Shown: in pieces, positions 1-9,723 of the stretch | Numbering within the stretch: the stretch's first letter is position 1 | Layout of the letters: each line of letters begins with the position of its first letter | Assembly: GCA_030323885.1 (NCBI GenBank) | Contig: CM059196.1 | Coordinates: 35,256,481-35,320,480 of the forward strand | DNA: 64,000 nucleotides | Source of the DNA: Branchipolynoe longqiensis | Taxonomy: Eukaryota; Annelida; Polychaeta; Phyllodocida; Polynoidae | Reading direction: 5' to 3' | Program-made: the position numbers and the translations under genes | The notes under the pieces: model-generated | What the model saw: the letters and a program-made list of their open reading frames with translations, nothing else | Databases searched by the model: none | What the model was told of the DNA's origin: nothing

Positions 1-327
1 TACCCCTCCCAGTTAGGCTGCAAAGTACCCGACTAGAGTAGTTCCAGATTCTGTCGACAGATGTCACTAGCTTAACTGGAGGGGTGTAATACATGAAGAG
101 AGCAGCAGTGAAATTCCAGAAGAAAAATACAATATAGATGTCTTTTACAAAACAGATATATTACAAGGATAAGAGCTTGAATCCTGTTACGATATGAATA
201 TCTGAATATAATCAATCATTTTATTATTTGTCCAAGCATGTGAAACCATAGGCAGTCGGGGAATGTACACGACTAGAGTAGTTCCAGGTTCTGCCGATAG
301 ATGTCACTCACTTAACTGGTGGGGTCT
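1..327. repeat. Satellite-like tandem unit, about 240 bp period
   Basis: A ~65 bp block containing gactagagtagttccag and agatgtcac begins near base 31 and recurs near base 271, giving a 240 bp period. The window opens inside the array, so copy number is unknown. A single reverse-strand monomer lies at 12220-12480, so the unit also occurs dispersed. The layout resembles Helitron-type or 'pearl'-like bivalve elements with internal core repeats, but I see no diagnostic ends. No coding potential. Confidence 0.7.
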
Positions 328-383
328 ATTAGAGCAATTTCACGTAATGATAGACGTGAAAGCCCGGCACAGGCTTGTTGGTC

Positions 384-592
384 TTCAAACCACAATCACT
401 GGTTAGCTCAGTGTCAGGATAATGTGACTGAGTGGGATATCGAGTCATGGTGCCAGTGGCTTGATTTCCCAGTGGGGCAGCACTATGAACTTGCCATAAG
501 TGCACGCTGTCACAAGTCAGTACCCGTCCTGATAAGACCTTAGGAGTTACTAGGACATAAAACAAAAACAACAACAAACAAACACACAAACA
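384..592 (+). mobile_element. SINE-A, 5'-truncated copy
   Basis: Body and tail of SINE-A without the tRNA-like head. The 'ctggttagctcagtgtcaggat' body block is followed by 'cccagtggggcagcacta' and the terminal 'cctgat..gacctta..gttactaggac' block, ending in an AAC/AAAC-rich tail that marks the 3' end. Confidence 0.85.
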
Positions 593-599
593 TTGAACC

Positions 600-832
600 G
601 CAATCAGGGCAATGAATTAGCGGCTCATTCTCAATTCATTCCAAGATTATCCACCAGGGCCTACATGTATGTGTCGGGGTTAGCAGTCGTAGCCCTGCGT
701 CATGCGGATTTCCCGGGTTAGAGGCGAAAACTGCGTATGTATGTGTCGGGGTTAAACTAACTCGGCGAGTTTAAAGTCGCCTGCACTAACCCCATGCGAA
801 AGGAGGGTTAAAGGTGGGGTTAGGCACCGACT
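600..832. other. Non-genic stretch with short direct repeats
   Basis: The block atgtatgtgtcggggtta occurs near 666 and 735 in the same orientation. Related 'gttagc...aaccc' material recurs near 1500-1560 and 23500. No coding signal seen. Confidence 0.4.
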
Positions 833-1425
833 CGGCCCAAATCTATTCAATGCGACCATATTTAACAGAATTAGATACGCAATAAGTGAAATGTTATCAA
901 TTTAACCCTAAATTCGAAGCGTTATTAAGGCTACCGCCGCATTGGCGGCGATATTAATAGTGTCAAATCGACGAATGTAAAGTAAACAAATCGCCACCGC
1001 CACATGGACGTTGATATCCATACTGTCCATCGCCGCCGCCGCCGCAGCCGCTGAATCGTCGACAAAATATTAGGCCCAAATCTATTCAATGCGATCATAT
1101 TTAATACAATTACATACTGTACAAGTGATATTTTAGCAAATTAACCGCAAAAACGAACCGAAAGTAATATTAATATTGTCAAATCAACGAATGTACACAA
1201 AACAAATTGCTGCTGCCGCCGCATCGACGTCGCTATCCATACTGTCGAAGATCAACAAAACATCGCCGCCACCGCCGCATCTATTCAATGCGATCATATT
1301 TAACAGAATTACATACTCAAATCGTGAAATTTCATTAAATTAACCCTAAAATCGAAGCGAGATTAACGCTGATGCTGTAACGGCGGCGATATTAATATTT
1401 TCGAATCGACGAATGTAAACAGGCA
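833..1425. repeat. Three diverged tandem units with GCC-rich cores
   Basis: Each unit opens with 'caaatctattcaatgcga' (about 837, 1078 and 1279), continues with an AT-rich 'catatttaacagaatta' part and then a GCC/CGC trinucleotide core. The spacing shortens from about 240 to 200 bp because the trinucleotide part contracts. The strong CpG content of the cores contrasts with the AT-rich parts. Confidence 0.75.
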
Positions 1426-1700
1426 CAGAGGGATTTCCCAAATCTATAAATAACTGAAACGTCAGCTAACCTGAGCGCGCTTTGGACTCATTCATCTCAC
1501 GTGACACATTTGGAACCCCGGGGTTAGCTAACCCTGGTCGCCTTTGGCTCATACATATGTGCCCAGGTGTCTCCAACGTCAGCGATGCTTGCGTAATGAG
1601 AGTCAAATAATCATTATAATATTAATGTATTGGGCCGTTTTGTAAGTTTAGATCTCTCATGTGTCAGGCGGGACTCGGCACACTGTATTGCCATACACTT

Positions 1701-2057
1701 ACCGCCCCAGGTGAAACCGGACGCCGTGGACCTAATCGGTAGAGCGTATGTCTCCCGTGCGGAAGGTCGGGAGTTCAATCCCCGGTCGAGTCAAGCCAAT
1801 TACTTAAAAATTGATACTTGTCGCTTCTTAGCCACCCGTCTTGAATTATTAGGACAGGCCAATGAATGTTTGGCTCAGCATCAGGATGATGTGACTGGGT
1901 GGGATATCAGGTCATGGTGTTGGCGGCCTGATTTCCCAGTTCGGCAGCACTATAAAGTCGCCATGAGTGCGCACTGTCAAAAGTCGGTACCCTTCCCGAT
2001 ATGACCTTACATTTTGCCAGGATGTAAAACTCCAACCACCAACCGCCCCAGGTGAAA
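1701..2057 (+). mobile_element. Full-length SINE-A with 16 bp target-site duplication
   Basis: This is the clearest full-length SINE-A on the plus strand. ACCGCCCCAGGTGAAA occurs at 1701-1716 and again at 2042-2057, flanking the element at 1717-2041. The head has a tRNA-like A box (tggacctaatcggtagagcg) and B box (gagttcaatcccc). The body has the tcaggatgatgtgactg and cagcactataaagtcgcc blocks, and the tail ends 'ccaggatgtaaaactccaac'. The perfect duplication implies a fairly recent insertion by target-primed reverse transcription. Confidence 0.95.
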
Positions 2058-2122
2058 TGTCTTTGCAACCATTTTTCTTCCATTTCCCTTGTTCTCCACT
2101 GCCCTGTGAATTGCATAATGGG

Positions 2123-2345
2123 GTCTTGGTGGACTGATGGTTAGGACACTTACCCCAGAATGGCAAGTATGTGGGTTCAAATACCGCTCAAGGCATGAAG
2201 ATCCCGTTCGTTGTAAGACATCCTATGTCACCACCATTCCAATCATAGCCAGGAGGACACGCGGACTATTAATAGTCGATCAATCATAGCTCGTCCAATT
2301 AACACTCCTGCCTGTGTACCTGTTAGTCCCTACCTGTTGAAATGC
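2123..2345 (+). mobile_element. tRNA-headed repeat, family unclear
   Basis: A tRNA-like A box (tggactgatggttaggac) is followed about 35 bp later by a B-box-like gggttcaaatacc, then an unrelated body. It fits a SINE head or degraded tRNA pseudogene, but no second copy was seen here. Confidence 0.4.
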
Positions 2346-2639
2346 CTGATGGGTGCCCCTTGCCACAATGACAAGAGGTGACATTCTATTTTTGTTGTCA
2401 ATGCACTTTTTTATTAATCATTCCTGGAGTAAAGCTAATATTCCATACACGCGGTATGCTGGGTGCGGCATGCGAATGCACATGCGAATGCACATGCGTT
2501 ATGTTGTATGCGGCATGAAATACCCATGTGATTTCCTGTTTTTATTGCCAAGCAATTGTGAATGAAAGTCAAAGTTGCTGGTTTCTCTGTGGGAACTGGA
2601 ACAACATTTACATTCAGCTTCGCACCGATTGGTCCATGG

Positions 2640-2760
2640 ACCAATCCACTTGCCACATTCGCATTCGCATTCGCATTCATATACACATTCAGATTCACAT
2701 TCGCATCTGCATCCGCATTCACATTCCCATTCCCATTCAGACATATGGAAGCACTCCTGT
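2640..2760 (+). repeat. Hexanucleotide (CATTCG/CATTCA)n microsatellite
   Basis: Repeated cattcg, cattca and cattcc hexamers on the plus strand, with related gcgaatgcacat repeats at 2468-2500 in the opposite sense. Apparent ORFs here (Ala/Phe or His/Ser repeats) are products of the six-base period. Confidence 0.85.
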
Positions 2761-2780
2761 ACATTTATAGATTTTTCCAT

Positions 2781-2886
2781 TTTTTGTCGCATTCACATTC
2801 GCATACCACATATGTGGTATGCGAATATGAATGCGACAAAAATGTGAATGCGACACTTAAGCTAAGATATGGAATCTTAGCTTAAG
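2781..2886. repeat. Two adjacent near-perfect hairpins
   Basis: 2781-2810 and 2813-2842 form a 30 bp inverted repeat around a central TA with one mismatch. Ten bases on, CTTAAGCTAAGAT (2856-2868) and ATCTTAGCTTAAG (2874-2886) form a perfect 13 bp stem with a 5-base loop. Confidence 0.9.
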
Positions 2887-2944
2887 GACATGCATTTTCA
2901 GTTCAAGAAAAAAGTCCACTGCACCTGACCATGTAAGAAACAAT

Positions 2945-3290
2945 GTTGGTTGGTTGATTGTTGGAGTTTTGCATCCTCGTAACGTCTAAGGTCACATCCA
3001 GACGGGTACCGAGTTGTGACAGTGCACACTCATGGTGAATTTATAGCACTGCCCCACTGGGCAATCAGGTCACTGGCACCATGAGTGCCAGTGGCCTGCT
3101 TTCCCACTCAGTCACATTATCCTGACACTGAGCTAACCTGTCCTTGCCCCATACTATTAATGACAAGCGTCAGGCTAAGAAATGACAACTATCAATTTGA
3201 TAAATCATTGGTTTGACTCAACCGGGAACTGAACTCCAGATCTCCTGCATGCGAGGCCCACGCTCTACCGATTCGGCAACCGCGCCCGGT
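2945..3290 (-). mobile_element. Full-length SINE-A
   Basis: Reading the minus strand, the tRNA-like head starts at the accgcgcccggt motif (3279-3290), followed by the body and the 'ccaac..accaac' tail at 2945-2965. The ccagtggc/gccactgg stretch near 3075-3100 is a small local expansion relative to other copies. No clear target duplication. Confidence 0.9.
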
Positions 3291-3460
3291 CTACAAAAGA
3301 GGTTCCTCTCAAGTACAATTCAGTTTGTTTTCAGTCATCCCGGGATTGAACACACCACCTCGCACATGAACTTCTACTCATTTGACTCAACAGTCCGAGA
3401 CAATTCGAGATGAAATTTCATAAATATGGTAATTTTAATTCAAATCAGCAAGTTGAGCCC

Positions 3461-3766
3461 CAGGCGCGGTGGCTGATTCCTGTGTGGAAGGTCTGGAGTT
3501 TGAAACCTGGCCGTATCAGCCCAATGACTTACAAAATTGATACATGTCGCTACCTACCCAGGCGCTCGGCATTACTAGGGTAGGGCAAGGGACTGGTTAA
3601 CTCAGTGTCAGGATAATATGCCTGAGGGGGATATGGGGTCATGTTGCCAGCAGCCTGGTCTCGCAGTGAGGTAACACTGTACAGTCGACATTAGTGCGCG
3701 CTATCTCAAATCGGTGCTCGTCCTGATATGATCATAGATGTTGCTAGGATGTCAAACTCGAACAAT
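3461..3766 (+). mobile_element. SINE-A with a deletion in the head
   Basis: Head (gcgcggtggctgattcctg) joins directly to 'gtgtggaaggtctggag', missing part of the tRNA-like region. Body and tail (tagatgttgctaggatgtc) are complete. 3773-3845 carries a further 'gcgtaaaacacaaatgaaac' stretch that may be a second degraded SINE-A tail. Confidence 0.85.
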
Positions 3767-4059
3767 TTTTTCTAAGGTAGAGTGTAATGACATTATATCG
3801 GCGTAAAACACAAATGAAACTAACAAACAAACATCAAATTGAGCAATTTGGTCGGGTGTCATCATGTAAAATATTCCGATAATCAGCAGAGGGGGGAAAT
3901 GGAAATCCTGTATTATTATTCTGTGTGGCCGGCCAAGAGTTTGTGTGTATGTATGTTGTGTATATATATATGGCTTGGTCCATGCTTGAGGGCAGGTAGT
4001 TATAGGCATAAGGATGATTGGCAGGTCAGGGAGAGTGCACTCAGGGCCTAGCTCTCTGC

Positions 4060-4395
4060 TGAGGTAGAAGTCAATGCACACAGGGGTCAAGGTTGGTGGT
4101 GGCCACACATCAACCATCTCTGGTGGTGGGCAGACCACTGGTGTTCATGGTAACCAGAAATGCTGAGTCCCTATTGGAGGAACTGGGAATGCTGCATCCC
4201 TATTGGTTGAAGTGAATGGCATGATCCTATACCAAGAATCCATGTACTATATATAATAAACCAGAGGGGCTTGGACTCTCTCTTACACTCTTGCTGTTGC
4301 TTTACTTTCTCTCTTTCTCTCCGGCTGTATTGTGTTTCACTTTAGCCTACCTACATAGCCACAGACTCGAACACCCACTCTACAAAACTGGTAAC
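4060..4395 (+). mobile_element. LTR-like segment (putative Gypsy-type LTR remnant)
   Basis: The segment has a TATA-rich part with AATAAA (atataataaaccagagg), a pyrimidine-rich ctctctcttacactctt part, and then 'ctggtaaccctgacgatttt', which resembles the sequence just inside 5' LTRs of some Gypsy elements. The short block agccacagactcgaacaccc recurs at about 4507-4526. A related arrangement lies at 14380-14600. No TSD or internal coding region was found. Confidence 0.35.
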
Positions 4396-4598
4396 CCTGA
4401 CGATTTTCAACACACGGTGTTGATCTGAAGTAGAGCAGCTTGTAGGGGTGCTCGGGTGGTGTGTTGTGTAAGTAGTGCTTTTTCTTGTTTCTTTGACTCT
4501 GTGGAGAGCCACAGACTCGAACACCCACTCTACACTCAGTTTGCCTCATCTTACTTTTTTTTAAATAATCTTTTTATTTTTTTATTTATCAAAATCAG

Positions 4599-4803
4599 AT
4601 ACGGCATGGTTGCAAAGCAGAACAGCACGATGCAGACGTACATATCGAAGGGTGACAACCGGAACGCCCGGCTCCACGCGCACCTTGTCGCGCACCGACT
4701 CAACCGTCTCCATGGCAACGGCAACGCCTCGGAAACGAGGCTGCGTACCAAGATCCGTACGAGCATGCTGCAGACCCTGAACGCGCTGCCCATGAGGGAC
4801 GAG
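4599..4803 (+). CDS. Candidate internal exon of an unidentified host gene
   Basis: This is the most convincing host coding segment. A T-rich tract (about 4555-4590) ends in an acceptor AG at 4597-4598. The 205 nt segment is open with one leading base then 68 codons, and ends GACGAG followed by the strong donor GTGAGT at 4804. The frame then reads on into apparent intron. GC content and codon choice differ sharply from the AT-rich flanks. The peptide is basic and helix-prone (RNARLHAHLVAHRLNRL and TKIRTSMLQTLNALPMRDE), with no signal peptide or membrane segment. I do not recognise the protein, and no partner exon is certain in this window. Confidence 0.55.
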
Positions 4804-5315
4804 GTGAGTGCAGAGAACGTGACCTCCGGTGATGACTTCAGATTTTGCTGACAGAAGCAAATCTGAAGGAAGAAAGCCTCTTTTTGTAAATTTATTTCTT
4901 GTTAGCATTCGTTGATTAAAGTTGCATTAGTCCGATGAATTTGAGGTTCTGCCATATTCTGAGATGAGTATGTTAGATGGATAGATGGAACTCCCTCCCT
5001 GAATCTGTTGTCTCCGCCCAAATATTGAACTACTTGCTTCAAGTCGCGACTCGGCAAGTGTTCGATACCAGAATGATGCAGATTACCATAACCGTCTGTA
5101 GTAAAAGTTATTTATTGTAGGATTGGAATAACAACAGGCAATCAGCCTGCCAAAGTCTGTATATTTGGTACCAAGGTATATTGTGGGGAATCTACGTTGC
5201 ATTAGTTTGAAATCATTTTTATTTTAAATGGCTAACTTTTGAGATATTTAAAGTGCAAACATGCATACATTATGTTGACAAACCTGCCAACACTATCGGC
5301 TTCTGAATTCCCAGT

Positions 5316-5370
5316 TTGTTTGTTGTTGTTTTACGTCCTAGCAACATCTAAGGTCATATCAGGACCGGGT
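5316..5370 (-). mobile_element. SINE-A tail-only insertion
   Basis: Only the last ~55 bp of SINE-A is present (minus strand: gtcctgatatgacc to the AAC tail), placed inside element E. It starts at the same internal point as other tail-only insertions. Confidence 0.85.
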
Positions 5371-5493
5371 ATCAGGTATATTAAATTACCTCAGTATTCC
5401 CTTCTATGTGTTGACAAATGTTTAAATAAATGCATTAGAGAAGTCGAATCGAATTTAGATAATTATTTCGGTTTTGACAAATTTAGTTTTCAT

Positions 5494-5554
5494 TGGTTGG
5501 TTGGTTGTTGGAGTTTTACGTGCTGGCAACATCTAAGGGCATATCAGGACGGGG
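5494..5554 (-). mobile_element. SINE-A tail-only insertion
   Basis: A second tail module in the same E element, with a longer (ACCAA)n-type tail, again starting at the cccgtcctgatatg point. Confidence 0.85.
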
Positions 5555-5566
5555 ATTATGCAGCTT

Positions 5567-5911
5567 TAAAACTGTGTAGTCCGATGAAAGCATCACATTT
5601 TCCAAACCAAAGTACTTATCCAGTTTTAATTGAACACATTTAACCTAAATACTGGTACACTTATTAAGAAGCATGTGTTGCCACATAGAAGGGACTACTG
5701 AGTCAATTTAAGAGAATCTGTTAACTGCAGAAGCCTATGATGTTAGCGCCAAAGTTAATTTGATATTTTTGCACTTCCAATATCTCAACAGGTAGCCATT
5801 TACAATAAAAGTTACTTTAAACCCAAGTATGGTATATTTAATCAATCAACTTAATATATTTGCCTCAGAAAATGACAGAAACTGAAAAACGTCGGACCAT
5901 GCAACTTTAAG
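5567..5911. mobile_element. Element E copy 2, inverted relative to copy 1
   Basis: Opens actgtgtagtccgatgaaag, directly after the end of copy 1, and closes gtcggaccatgcaactttaa. Internal blocks (actggtacacttattaag, gccatttacaataaaagt) match the reverse complement of the other E copies. Confidence 0.8.
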
Positions 5912-6427
5912 CAAAGGAAATTTCCTTAACAGACAATTGATCTTCCTAATTCCACTGCGTCTTACCCTAGCGTGGTAAACAAATCTGATCGCCAGGCAAT
6001 GCAGTGACACGTATCCATTTTGTAAGTCTTTGCTTTGAACTCTGCGGACTGAGGTTCTGATCTTCCTCTCATGTGGAAAAACGGGCGCTGTACTCATTTG
6101 GCATTCCTGTCTACATTCATATAAAATAGGACCATATCTGAAATAGGTGTTCATGGGGGAGAAACATAGAACCTCATACATGCAGTATGGAATGCTGAAT
6201 TGAATATGACTTTTCCAAGCAGTCTGGAATGTTGAATTGGATGGGATATGTCGATTAGTAGCAAATGCATTTTAGCAATAATGTTATTTATATATCTATT
6301 CCAGTTAATAGGGAATTTCTTATTATCAACTGTATCTACGGACGCACATTTTGTTTGGCGATAATTGCGTGAATGCGAGTTTGACTCATCGGTCACCATG
6401 GCAACGGCGTTCACCTGTGTAAGTTAC
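5912..6427. other. No feature recognised
   Basis: AT-rich unique-looking DNA. The only pattern is a short repeated phrase (ggaatg(c)tgaattg) near 6190 and 6227 and the X-box-like motif listed separately. Confidence 0.4.
6393..6406. promoter_or_regulatory. RFX X-box-like motif
   Basis: GTCACCATGGCAAC fits the X-box consensus GTNRCC(0-3N)RGYAAC exactly. Related near-palindromes occur near 10159, 42240 and 44974. A motif match alone does not show function. Confidence 0.3.
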
Positions 6428-6501
6428 ATACAGGTACAGTCCTGATATGACTTTAGATGTTGCTAGGACGTAAAACAACAACAAACAAAATACAGGTACA
6501 G
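6428..6501 (+). mobile_element. 50 bp SINE-A tail insertion with perfect 12 bp TSD
   Basis: ATACAGGTACAG at 6428-6439 and 6490-6501 brackets just the SINE-A terminal module (6440-6489, tcctgatatgac to the AAC-rich tail). The duplication shows that this tail-only piece inserted as such, and is not a deletion remnant. Confidence 0.92.
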
Positions 6502-6822
6502 GACGCGCTGGCCGATTCGGTCGAGTGGCAGGCATCCTGTGCGGAAGGTCGGGAGTTCGATTCCCGGTCGAGTCAAACCAATGACTTACAAAAGTTATAC
6601 TTGTATTTAAATTATAGCTTCATAGCTTGGCGCTCAACATTATCAGGATAGCGCAAGGACTGGTTAGCTCAGTGTCAGGATAATGTGATTGAGTGGGATA
6701 TCGGAATTATTGTGCAGGCGGTCTGGTCTCCCAGTGCACAATAAAGTCACTATGAGTGTGCACAGTCACAAGTCAGTACCCATGCTGCTATGACCTTAAA
6801 TGTTCACAGGACGTAAAACCCG
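6502..6822 (+). mobile_element. Near full-length SINE-A
   Basis: Begins at the tRNA-like head (gcgctggccgattcggtcgag) immediately after the TSD of the previous tail insertion. B box gagttcgattcccgg is intact. The central box is slightly deleted near 'cagtgcacaataaagtc'. Confidence 0.9.
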
Positions 6823-7243
6823 AACAGACAATTCACACATGTGACGCTAGGGATACCTAAGATCTGGCGGCTTGAACGGGGTTTGGGAGAATTTGTATGA
6901 AAACATTGTTTTAAGTACCATTATTTGTCTTCACATAAATAAATAAGAATAAGATAGCATATAGAGGTAAAGGAAAACAGTGGAATATCAATCTGACTGG
7001 ATCTCACGGAGACTGTCATAATTGTAAGACATGCCTATATCATCTTCCAGAAAGCAATTATTGGTCATGTATTATTGTCAACATTTAGGAATTATAATTC
7101 TTCAGCAAGCAACGTACACATAGAAGCCACCAACATTTGCTTTAATTAATTCCAAGATCTAAGTTTTTGGTTGGGTTAATTCTGGGGAGTTTTTCAGGGT
7201 GTTATTACTAACACTTAATGTTGTATATTCCGATAAAAAATAT
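6823..7243. other. No feature recognised
   Basis: About 420 bp of AT-rich sequence with no repeat family, tandem structure or reading frame that I can support. Confidence 0.4.
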
Positions 7244-7570
7244 CAAATTGTCACAACGGAAGCAATTATCTAGATTTGAACCTACAGATACTGGTGCAAT
7301 AGATACTGGTGCACTAATTGAAGATGTATTGCCACATAGAAAGGAATACTAAGTTAATTTAATAAAACATGTCACTTCTTAAGGCTAGAGTTTGGGCTTA
7401 CATGCCTAAATTAATTTAGCATGTTTTCACTTCAAATATCTCCAAAATTAGCCATTTAAAATGAAAGTTAAAGTAAGGTAGATTGTGAGCATCAACCTTG
7501 TATACTTATCTGTAAATTTTTAAAAAGGCAGTAACTCAAAACCATCGGATTTTGCAACTTTCAAAAAGGA
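7244..7570. mobile_element. Element E copy 3, left end missing
   Basis: Internal blocks gcaattatctagatttgaac, gatactggtgcacta and gccatttaaaatgaaagtt match E. It ends with the right terminus accatcggattttgcaactt. The tttgaac...gataactggtgcaata part contains a small duplication. Confidence 0.75.
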
Positions 7571-7673
7571 GCGGAGAAGCTCAGCCAGGTTTTTAATGTC
7601 CAACGTTGGTGGGAATCCGACGTTTATAGCGGTAGCAGGATCCACTAATTGAAACTTCTATCTCCAAAGCATG

Positions 7674-8024
7674 GCTTCCATAGTCCGATGGTTTTGAATT
7701 TCTGTATTTTTCTGAGATAACTATATTAGATTGATCACTAGTATCTACTTTACATTAGTTCAAAGTTACTTTTATTTTAAATGGTAAACTTTTGAGATAT
7801 TTTGAGTGCAAACATGGACAATTAGTTTTGGCAAGCTTACCAAAACTCTGACACCATAGACTTCTGCAGTAACAGGTTCTGTTAAATTGACCCAGTATTG
7901 CCTTCTATGCAGAAACAAATGCTTAATAAGTGTATCAGTATGTAAGTTAGATATATAAAAGTAAATCTAGATAATTGGTTTGGTTTTTGAAAATTTGATA
8001 TTTCATCAGACTATTCAGCTTTAA
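7674..8024. mobile_element. Element E copy 4
   Basis: Left end ccatagtccgatggttttga, right end tcagactattcagctttaaa. Internal ttttattttaaatggtaaac and gacccagtattgccttcta are conserved. Inverted relative to copy 3, as copies 1 and 2 are to each other. Confidence 0.8.
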
Positions 8025-8185
8025 AAGTACAAGCTGGGTCGAGGTTTTAAAGCACCTGTCTCCTTCTCTATCTGTGTGAAGCTTTCGTCAGTATGCTTCT
8101 ACCAGCTACCAGATGGACATGTTAAACAGGGTTATTTTGTGTACGCTGGGGGTAATTGAGAGTGCCTCTTCAAAAAGAAAGTACA

Positions 8186-8424
8186 GCTTGGTTTATTTAA
8201 TGACACGTCTAGAGCGCATCCATTTTTTTGTATAGTATCATCGGCTATTGGACATCAAACCTATGGTCATTCTGGCATATTTCTTTGGAGGAAACCCGCT
8301 GCCGCCACATAGGCTACTCTTTCCAATAAGCAGCAAGGAGTCTTTTATATGATTTTTTTCTCAGACAGGAGAGGACATCTCACTGCCTTTGAAAAACCAG
8401 TTGTGGACCACTGGTTGGAGAGTG
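8186..8424 (-). mobile_element. SINE-B, head missing
   Basis: Minus-strand SINE-B reading from the ccagttgtggaccactgg region back to the 3' end at tttatttaatgacacgtct. The cggctattggacatcaaacc and ggaggaaacccgctgccgcc blocks are diagnostic. Confidence 0.85.
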
Positions 8425-8640
8425 CGTGCCTCTTCTTATGCACTTGATGACTATTCTTTTTAATGTGTTAAGCTCTTCTTGTGGTAGCACCATATTGCTT
8501 GTTATTCGGTAGCATAGATGAGACCATTGCAAAATGAGGATTTCAAAAACAATATTTCCACTAGTAGCATAACGAAGACATTTCAAATGAATACTGGATC
8601 GACTCTAGTTGAAGTTTCTCTTCATCAAAACACCCAATAG
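8425..8640. other. Unclassified sequence between SINE-B pieces
   Basis: About 215 bp with no repeat partner in this window. A minus-strand frame reads through part of it (ending near 8380) but runs into SINE-B, so I do not call it coding. Confidence 0.35.
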
Positions 8641-8913
8641 CGACTTTACTCTCACTTCTAGCTTAACCCAGCTTGGGGTACTTGGCATAGATGTGAGTAA
8701 TCCATTGATTTGGGTGTTTGGAAGAAGTGTTAGTAATACCTAAATTTGGGTGTTTAGAACGAGGTTTTGTAATGCTTAGATCTCAGGGTCCATCCGAGTA
8801 TGTCGTTAGCTGTTGCTAGGATGGAAAACCCATACACACAAGAAAAACACCCGATTTCGATGTTAGGAATAATTGGTAGTAATAGTTAGATGTGGGTTTT
8901 GGAAGAACTCTTA
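8640..8913. repeat. Short diverged tandem repeat split by a SINE-A tail
   Basis: Units of about 50 bp around 'taatacctaaatttgggtgt' and 'gaagaagtgttagtaat' occur near 8700, 8735 and 8870. A SINE-A tail-like piece (gtccatccgag...gttgctaggatgg, 8791-8840) interrupts the run. Confidence 0.5.
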
Positions 8914-9067
8914 GACCCCTTAGTGCTTATCAGAAAGAGTAACCTATGTGCCAGCAGTGGGTTTCCTCCAAAGAAATATGTTGGGATGACCATATTATGT
9001 TTGACGTCCAATAGCCGATGATAAAAACCAATGTGTGCTTGAGGCGTCGTTAAATAAAACAAGCTTT
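8914..9067 (+). mobile_element. SINE-B, 3' half
   Basis: Starts at accccttagtgcttatcag and continues to the 3' end gtcgttaaataaaacaagct. It lies in the opposite orientation to the SINE-B at 8186-8424, giving a potential inverted pair. Confidence 0.85.
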
Positions 9068-9126
9068 TCTAGCTTTTTTTGGATGTCACTGTGTTAAATG
9101 CTGCAATTTGTGTATTCAACAGTTAT

Positions 9127-9285
9127 TGTATAACTGATTCTATATCCATTTTGTGTAAATAACCCTGAAATCAAAAATGGCTGGAAGACCAGTGCTTCGG
9201 CACTGACAAAATACTTATTCAGCAGAATAAACACATTTACCACTAAAAAACTAAATAAATAAAAAAACTGTTAGGAGCACCTGTA
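9127..9285 (+). repeat. Repeat F copy (ggctggaagacc / AATAAA)
   Basis: Contains atggctggaagaccagtgct, gcactgacaaaatacttatt and cagaataaacacatttac. The same order occurs at 29930-30345 and, reversed, at 50850-51080. The AATAAA suggests the 3' end of a transcribed element, but its class is unknown. Confidence 0.6.
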
Positions 9286-9723
9286 TTTGAATGTTTGCAA
9301 TAAATGGGAATACAGTAAGATCAGCGGATTATGCAGCTTTGAATTAAGTTGTTTTCAGATCCGTGTTAATGTAAAAGCAGCCTCTGCAAACTCCTTTCAG
9401 AAAACAATGTGGTTCTTACTTTTAGAATTACGGTATTCTTTAAATCATGATTCGCATTATGTTCGTGTTAATGCAATGTACAACACATTATGTGTATGTC
9501 ATGCAATTCACATTCTGCAATTTTTATAATTGTCTTCCAATCTCTCTTTTCGAAAAGCCCCAGTACATTAGGACCCTGGGTTTATTTGTGGTTTTACGGT
9601 AATCTCGAATGTCGGAGTGCTCTGTATGATATGGAGCATGGCAGATGGTACAGAGATACACACGGCTGCTCTGATACCTGTAGCTTGAAATGTCACAGTT
9701 CGCGGGGACTGTGAGAGCCATCA
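9286..9723. other. No feature recognised
   Basis: About 440 bp without repeat match or supported coding exon. Short frames exist but none has splice signals or codon bias that stands out. Confidence 0.4.

Larger units (their letters stand above)
4916..5570. mobile_element. Element E copy 1, interrupted
   Basis: Left end ttaaagttgcattagtccgatg and right end ggattatgcagctttaa form terminal inverted repeats. Internal marker ttttattttaaatggctaac is present. About 200 bp of foreign DNA (near 4977-5178) and two SINE-A tail pieces (5316-5370 and 5494-5554) interrupt the copy. The ends carry TTAA, which would fit a piggyBac-like target, but no flanking duplication is resolved. Confidence 0.75.
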
